A stretch of 12,655 nucleotides of DNA from Acidimicrobiales bacterium (GTDB taxonomy: Bacteria; Actinomycetota; Acidimicrobiia; Acidimicrobiales; VFJN01): positions 1 to 12,655 of the forward strand of contig JAFGPU010000412.1 in assembly GCA_016936035.1 (NCBI GenBank), written 5' to 3'. The translations under genes and the position numbers were made by a program. Within the stretch, counting starts at the first letter, position 1; each line of letters begins with the position of its first letter. The notes beneath the pieces were generated by a model. The model did not search any database. It had not been told where the DNA came from and saw only the letters and a list, made by a program, of their open reading frames with translations. Below are positions 9,572 through 12,655 of the stretch, piece after piece.

Positions 9572-10765
9572 GTGCTCGAGGGACGTCGCATCGTCCTGGG
9601 GGTCTCGGGTGGCATCGCGGCCTACAAGGCCATCGAGGTGTGCCGTCGCCTCGTCGACGCGGGCGCGCACGTCGTGCCGGTCATGACGTGCGGTGCGACA
9701 CGCTTCGTGGGGGAGACCACATTCTCCGCGCTCGCGTCCGAGCGCGTCCGCACCTCGCTGTTCGACGACGCCGACCCGATCCCGCACACCCGCCTCGGCC
9801 AGTCCGCCGACGCCGTCGTGGTGGCCCCCGCCACCGCGCGGGTCATCGGCTCCTACGCGGCCGGCATCTCGAACGACCTGCTGACGGCCACGCTCCTCGC
9901 CACCGAGGCGCCGGTCGTCGTCTGCCCGGCCATGCACACCGAGATGTGGCAGCACCCGGCGGTGCAGGACAACGTCGCCACGCTGGCGCGCCGCGGTGTG
10001 CGCATCGTCGCCCCCGAGTCCGGCCGCCTCGCCGGCGGCGACCAGGGCCAGGGGCGCCTGGCGGCCCCGCAGTCGATCGTCGCCGCCGTCGACGAGGTGC
10101 TGTCGACCGCCCGCGACATGGCCGGCCTGCACGTCGTCGTGACGGCCGGCGGCACGCGCGAGCCCATCGACCCGGTGCGCTTCGTGGGCAACCGGTCCTC
10201 CGGCAAGCAGGGCCACGCCCTGGCGGTCGAGGCCGCCGCCCGGGGCGCCAAGGTCACGCTGGTGACCACCGTCGACCTGCCTGCGCCCGCCGCCGCCGAC
10301 GTGGTGCGCGTCGAGACGGCCGCCGAGATGGACGAGGCGGTGCGCACCGTCGCGTCCGCTGCCGACGTCGTCGTGATGGCCGCCGCGGTCGCCGACTTCC
10401 GGCCGGCGCAGGTCGCCGAGCGCAAGCTCAAGAAGCACGCCGGTGTGCCCGAGATCGTCCTCGAGCCCACGGTCGACATCCTCGCTGGCCTGGGCGAACG
10501 CAAGCCGCCGGGGCAGACGCTCGTCGGTTTTGCCGCGGAGACCGATCGCGTGCGGCAGAATGCTTCGTCCAAGCTCGTGGCCAAGGGGGCAGACCTCATC
10601 GTCGCGAACGACGTCACGGCTCCGGGCGCTGGGTTCGAGCACGACACCAACCGGGTCGTGATCCTGAATGCCGACGGCACTGATCGCGAGGTGCCTTTGG
10701 CCGACAAGCGGGCCGTCGCCCGTGCCGTCTTCACTGCCGTCCTAGACAGGAGACATCAATCGTGA
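9572..10765 (+). CDS. coaBC: Bifunctional phosphopantothenoylcysteine decarboxylase / phosphopantothenate-cysteine ligase
   Basis: CoaBC carries out two consecutive steps of coenzyme A synthesis: CoaB condenses 4'-phosphopantothenate with cysteine using CTP, and CoaC, an FMN flavoprotein, decarboxylates the product to phosphopantetheine. The 397-residue length is normal for the fusion. The N-terminal CoaC half (residues 1 to about 180) has [11 protein letters not shown], the active-site His in [10 protein letters not shown], the [16 protein letters not shown]/substrate loop and the CPAMHTEMW flap region. The CoaB half (from about residue 185) has [33 protein letters not shown], the KLKK lysine patch and [12 protein letters not shown]. 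The start is a GTG nine bases after rpoZ, giving the expected N terminus; its ribosome binding site is weak. The stop overlaps the metK start as GTGA. Use of CTP links it loosely to the pyrimidine genes nearby. Confidence 0.97.
   Translation: MLEGRRIVLGVSGGIAAYKAIEVCRRLVDAGAHVVPVMTCGATRFVGETTFSALASERVRTSLFDDADPIPHTRLGQSADAVVVAPATARVIGSYAAGISNDLLTATLLATEAPVVVCPAMHTEMWQHPAVQDNVATLARRGVRIVAPESGRLAGGDQGQGRLAAPQSIVAAVDEVLSTARDMAGLHVVVTAGGTREPIDPVRFVGNRSSGKQGHALAVEAAARGAKVTLVTTVDLPAPAAADVVRVETAAEMDEAVRTVASAADVVVMAAAVADFRPAQVAERKLKKHAGVPEIVLEPTVDILAGLGERKPPGQTLVGFAAETDRVRQNASSKLVAKGADLIVANDVTAPGAGFEHDTNRVVILNADGTDREVPLADKRAVARAVFTAVLDRRHQS
10748..10753 (+). promoter_or_regulatory. metK ribosome binding site
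   Basis: AGGAGA lies eight bases before the metK GTG at 10762, inside the end of coaBC. It is among the strongest ribosome binding sites in the window and fixes the GTG start. Confidence 0.65.
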
Positions 10766-11952
10766 GCCGTTGGACCTTCACGTCAGAGTCAGTGACCGAA
10801 GGCCATCCCGACAAGATGGCCGACCAGATCAGCGACTCGATCCTCGACGCGATCCTGGCGCAGGACCCGTTCGCCCGGGTCGCCTGCGAGACCATGGTCA
10901 CCACCGGCCTGGCCATCGTGGCGGGCGAGATCACCACCGACGCCTACGTCGAGATCCCCTCGATCGTGCGCGACACGATCAAGGGCATCGGCTACGACCG
11001 CGAGCTCGTCGGCTTCGACGGCAACACCTGCGGTGTCATGACCTCGATCGACCCGCAGTCGCCCGACATCGCCCAAGGCGTCGACACCGCGTACGAGCGG
11101 CGCACCGCCGGCACCGAGGAGGACCTCGACAGTCAGGGCGCCGGCGACCAGGGCATGATGTTCGGCTACGCGGTCGACGAGACCGACGACCTCATGCCCA
11201 TGCCGATCTGGTTGGCGCACCGCCTGGCCCACCGCCTGTCCGAGGTGCGCAAGGCGGGCATCCTGCCCTACCTGCGACCGGACGGGAAGACGCAGGTCAC
11301 CTTCGACTACGAGGACGGCGTCCCGGTCGCGCTCAAGACGGTGCTCATCTCGACCCAGCACCAGCCGGGCCTCGACCCCGAGACGCTCATCAAGCCCGAC
11401 CTCATCGAGCACGTGATCCGCCCGCTCATCCCGGCGCAGTTCCACGACGACGACTACCGCGTGCTGGTCAACCCGACCGGCACCTTCGAGCTGGGCGGCC
11501 CTCACGCCGACTGCGGCCTGACCGGCCGCAAGATCATCGTCGACACCTACGGTGGTGCCGCCCGCCACGGCGGTGGTGCGTTCTCGGGCAAGGACCCGTC
11601 CAAGGTCGACCGCTCCGCCGCCTACGCCGCCCGCTGGGTGGCCAAGAACCTGGTCGCCGCCGGTGCCGCCAAGAAGGCCGAGGTGCAGGTCGCGTACGCC
11701 ATCGGCGTCGCCCGCCCCGTGTCGACGCTGGTCGAGACGTTCGGCACCGAGAACGTCGACCCGGACAAGATCGTCGCGGCCGTCAACGAGGTGTTCGACC
11801 TGCGCCCCGCGGCCATCCTGCGCGACCTCGACCTGCGCCGGCCGATCTACAAGAAGACGGCGGCCTACGGCCACTTCGGGCGCAACGACAAGGACCTGAC
11901 CTGGGAGCAGACCACGCGGGCCGACGACCTCAAGTCGGCGCTGGGGCTCTGA
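10762..11952 (+). CDS. metK: S-adenosylmethionine synthetase
   Basis: MetK makes S-adenosylmethionine from ATP and methionine, supplying methyl groups for the whole cell. The 396-residue protein matches the family length. Motifs in order: [18 protein letters not shown] with the catalytic His15; the signature hexapeptide region [12 protein letters not shown] beginning at residue 126; [22 protein letters not shown]; and the phosphate-binding GGGAFSGKD at residues 270-278 followed by KVDRSAAY. The C terminus has the conserved YGHFGR segment. It starts with GTG overlapping the coaBC stop by four bases (GTGA), with a strong AGGAGA upstream. The coaBC-metK-priA order is common in Actinobacteria. 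No SAM riboswitch or separate promoter is visible before it. Confidence 0.98.
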   Translation: MSRWTFTSESVTEGHPDKMADQISDSILDAILAQDPFARVACETMVTTGLAIVAGEITTDAYVEIPSIVRDTIKGIGYDRELVGFDGNTCGVMTSIDPQSPDIAQGVDTAYERRTAGTEEDLDSQGAGDQGMMFGYAVDETDDLMPMPIWLAHRLAHRLSEVRKAGILPYLRPDGKTQVTFDYEDGVPVALKTVLISTQHQPGLDPETLIKPDLIEHVIRPLIPAQFHDDDYRVLVNPTGTFELGGPHADCGLTGRKIIVDTYGGAARHGGGAFSGKDPSKVDRSAAYAARWVAKNLVAAGAAKKAEVQVAYAIGVARPVSTLVETFGTENVDPDKIVAAVNEVFDLRPAAILRDLDLRRPIYKKTAAYGHFGRNDKDLTWEQTTRADDLKSALGL

Positions 11953-12655
11953 TCGCCGACAGCGCACCCGTCGACACCACCGGGGCCGGCGGGCGGGTCG
12001 TCCGCGTCCTGCCCGACGAGCCGGCCATCGGCAAGACGTTCGACTACCTGGTCCCCGACGCGCTCGGGGACCAGGTGCGCGTCGGGGACCGGGTGCGCAT
12101 CGCGCTCGGCGGCCGCCGCGCCGGGGGCTGGGTGGTCGAGGTCGACGTCGATCCGCCACCCGGCGTCACACTCCGGGCACTCGCCAAGTGGTCCGGCCGC
12201 GGTCCCGGCGCGGACCTGATCGACCTCGCCGGGTGGGCGGCCTGGCGCTGGGCCGGCCGGCCGGCGTCGTTCCTGCGCACGGCGTCGCCGGCGCGCGTCG
12301 TGACCGAGCTGCCGGCGCCCCGCCCCAGGCCGAGGCCGAGGCCCGCCGGCACGACCACGGGGCCGGCCGCCATCGCGGTCGACCGCCTCGCCGCCGAGGC
12401 CCTCGCCCATCGTCGCTCCGTGCTGCGCCTGCCGCCGGGCTCGGATCCGGTGCCCGTCGCGCTGGCCGCCGCCGCCCGCGGCAACGCCCTGGTGCTGTGC
12501 GCGTCGGTGACGATGGCGCGCGCCGTCGCCGCCGGCCTGCGCCGCGCGGGCGTCGCGGTGGCGGAGCATCCCCGCGACTGGGGGCTGGGCGCCGCGGGCG
12601 CCACCGTCGTGGGGACCCGGGCGGCCGCGTGGGCGCCGGTCGGTGAGCTGGCCGC
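11949..12655 (+). CDS. priA: Primosomal protein PriA (N'), actinobacterial ATPase-degenerate type, 3'-truncated by window edge
   Basis: PriA recognises stalled replication forks and helps restart replication. The frame is open from the metK stop to the window end, about 235 codons. The N-terminal DNA-binding domain shows [21 protein letters not shown] followed by [21 protein letters not shown] Pro-Arg repeat linker, (PR)4, sits at 12318-12341. The region where helicase-type PriA has a Walker A motif reads [14 protein letters not shown], with no GKT, as in actinobacterial PriA proteins that lack helicase activity. It continues to [15 protein letters not shown], matching the family's VVGTRSA region. 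No ATG, GTG or TTG occurs in frame near the junction. A CTG at 11949, overlapping the metK stop as CTGA, is the best start. The first in-frame GTG (12075) would remove conserved sequence. Gene identity is firm; the start is uncertain. Confidence 0.85.
   Translation, partial: MIADSAPVDTTGAGGRVVRVLPDEPAIGKTFDYLVPDALGDQVRVGDRVRIALGGRRAGGWVVEVDVDPPPGVTLRALAKWSGRGPGADLIDLAGWAAWRWAGRPASFLRTASPARVVTELPAPRPRPRPRPAGTTTGPAAIAVDRLAAEALAHRRSVLRLPPGSDPVPVALAAAARGNALVLCASVTMARAVAAGLRRAGVAVAEHPRDWGLGAAGATVVGTRAAAWAPVGELA

Overview
This window is a very GC-rich (by eye roughly 70% or more), densely packed stretch of bacterial chromosome. Every gene lies on the + strand, and most junctions overlap or are separated by only a few bases. 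The gene order pyrB-pyrC-carA-carB-pyrD-pyrF, mihF, (kinase), rpoZ, coaBC, metK, priA is the classic actinobacterial housekeeping arrangement. The mihF product (actinobacterial integration host factor) and the PriA with a degenerate ATP-binding loop both point to Actinobacteria. Three features differ from Streptomyces and Mycobacterium: a cysteine-type (class 1) PyrD, a type 1 PyrF, and an archaeal-type CMP kinase where guanylate kinase (gmk) normally sits. A deep-branching lineage such as Acidimicrobiia would fit, but that placement is inference.

Region 1 (1-8227) is a pyrimidine biosynthesis operon. It holds aspartate carbamoyltransferase (5' end cut by the window), dihydroorotase, both carbamoyl-phosphate synthetase subunits, dihydroorotate dehydrogenase and OMP decarboxylase. 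pyrC starts inside the pyrB stop (ATGA) and pyrF starts inside the end of pyrD. The one notable gap before pyrD, between pyrC and carA, carries a perfect 7-bp inverted repeat with the layout of an arginine-repressor (ARG) box. This suggests that carAB, which feeds both pyrimidine and arginine synthesis, has its own arginine-responsive control. pyrE (orotate phosphoribosyltransferase) and pyrK (electron-transfer subunit of class 1B PyrD) are not in the window.

Region 2 (8228-9562) holds information-processing genes. mihF appears to have a leaderless promoter. It is followed by a 177-residue archaeal-type cytidylate kinase whose P-loop has Thr where the Walker A Lys should be, then by rpoZ (RNA polymerase omega) with its own likely promoter.

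Region 3 (9572-12655) holds coaBC (coenzyme A synthesis), metK (S-adenosylmethionine synthetase) and the 5' part of priA (primosomal protein). priA has no ATG/GTG/TTG start at its junction with metK; a CTG overlapping the metK stop (CTGA) is the best candidate.

No tRNA, rRNA, CRISPR array, insertion sequence or other mobile element was seen, and no stretch over about 100 bases lacks a gene. This is a conserved core region. The points most worth a second look are the kinase swap and its P-loop, the ARG box, the missing pyrK, and the priA start.
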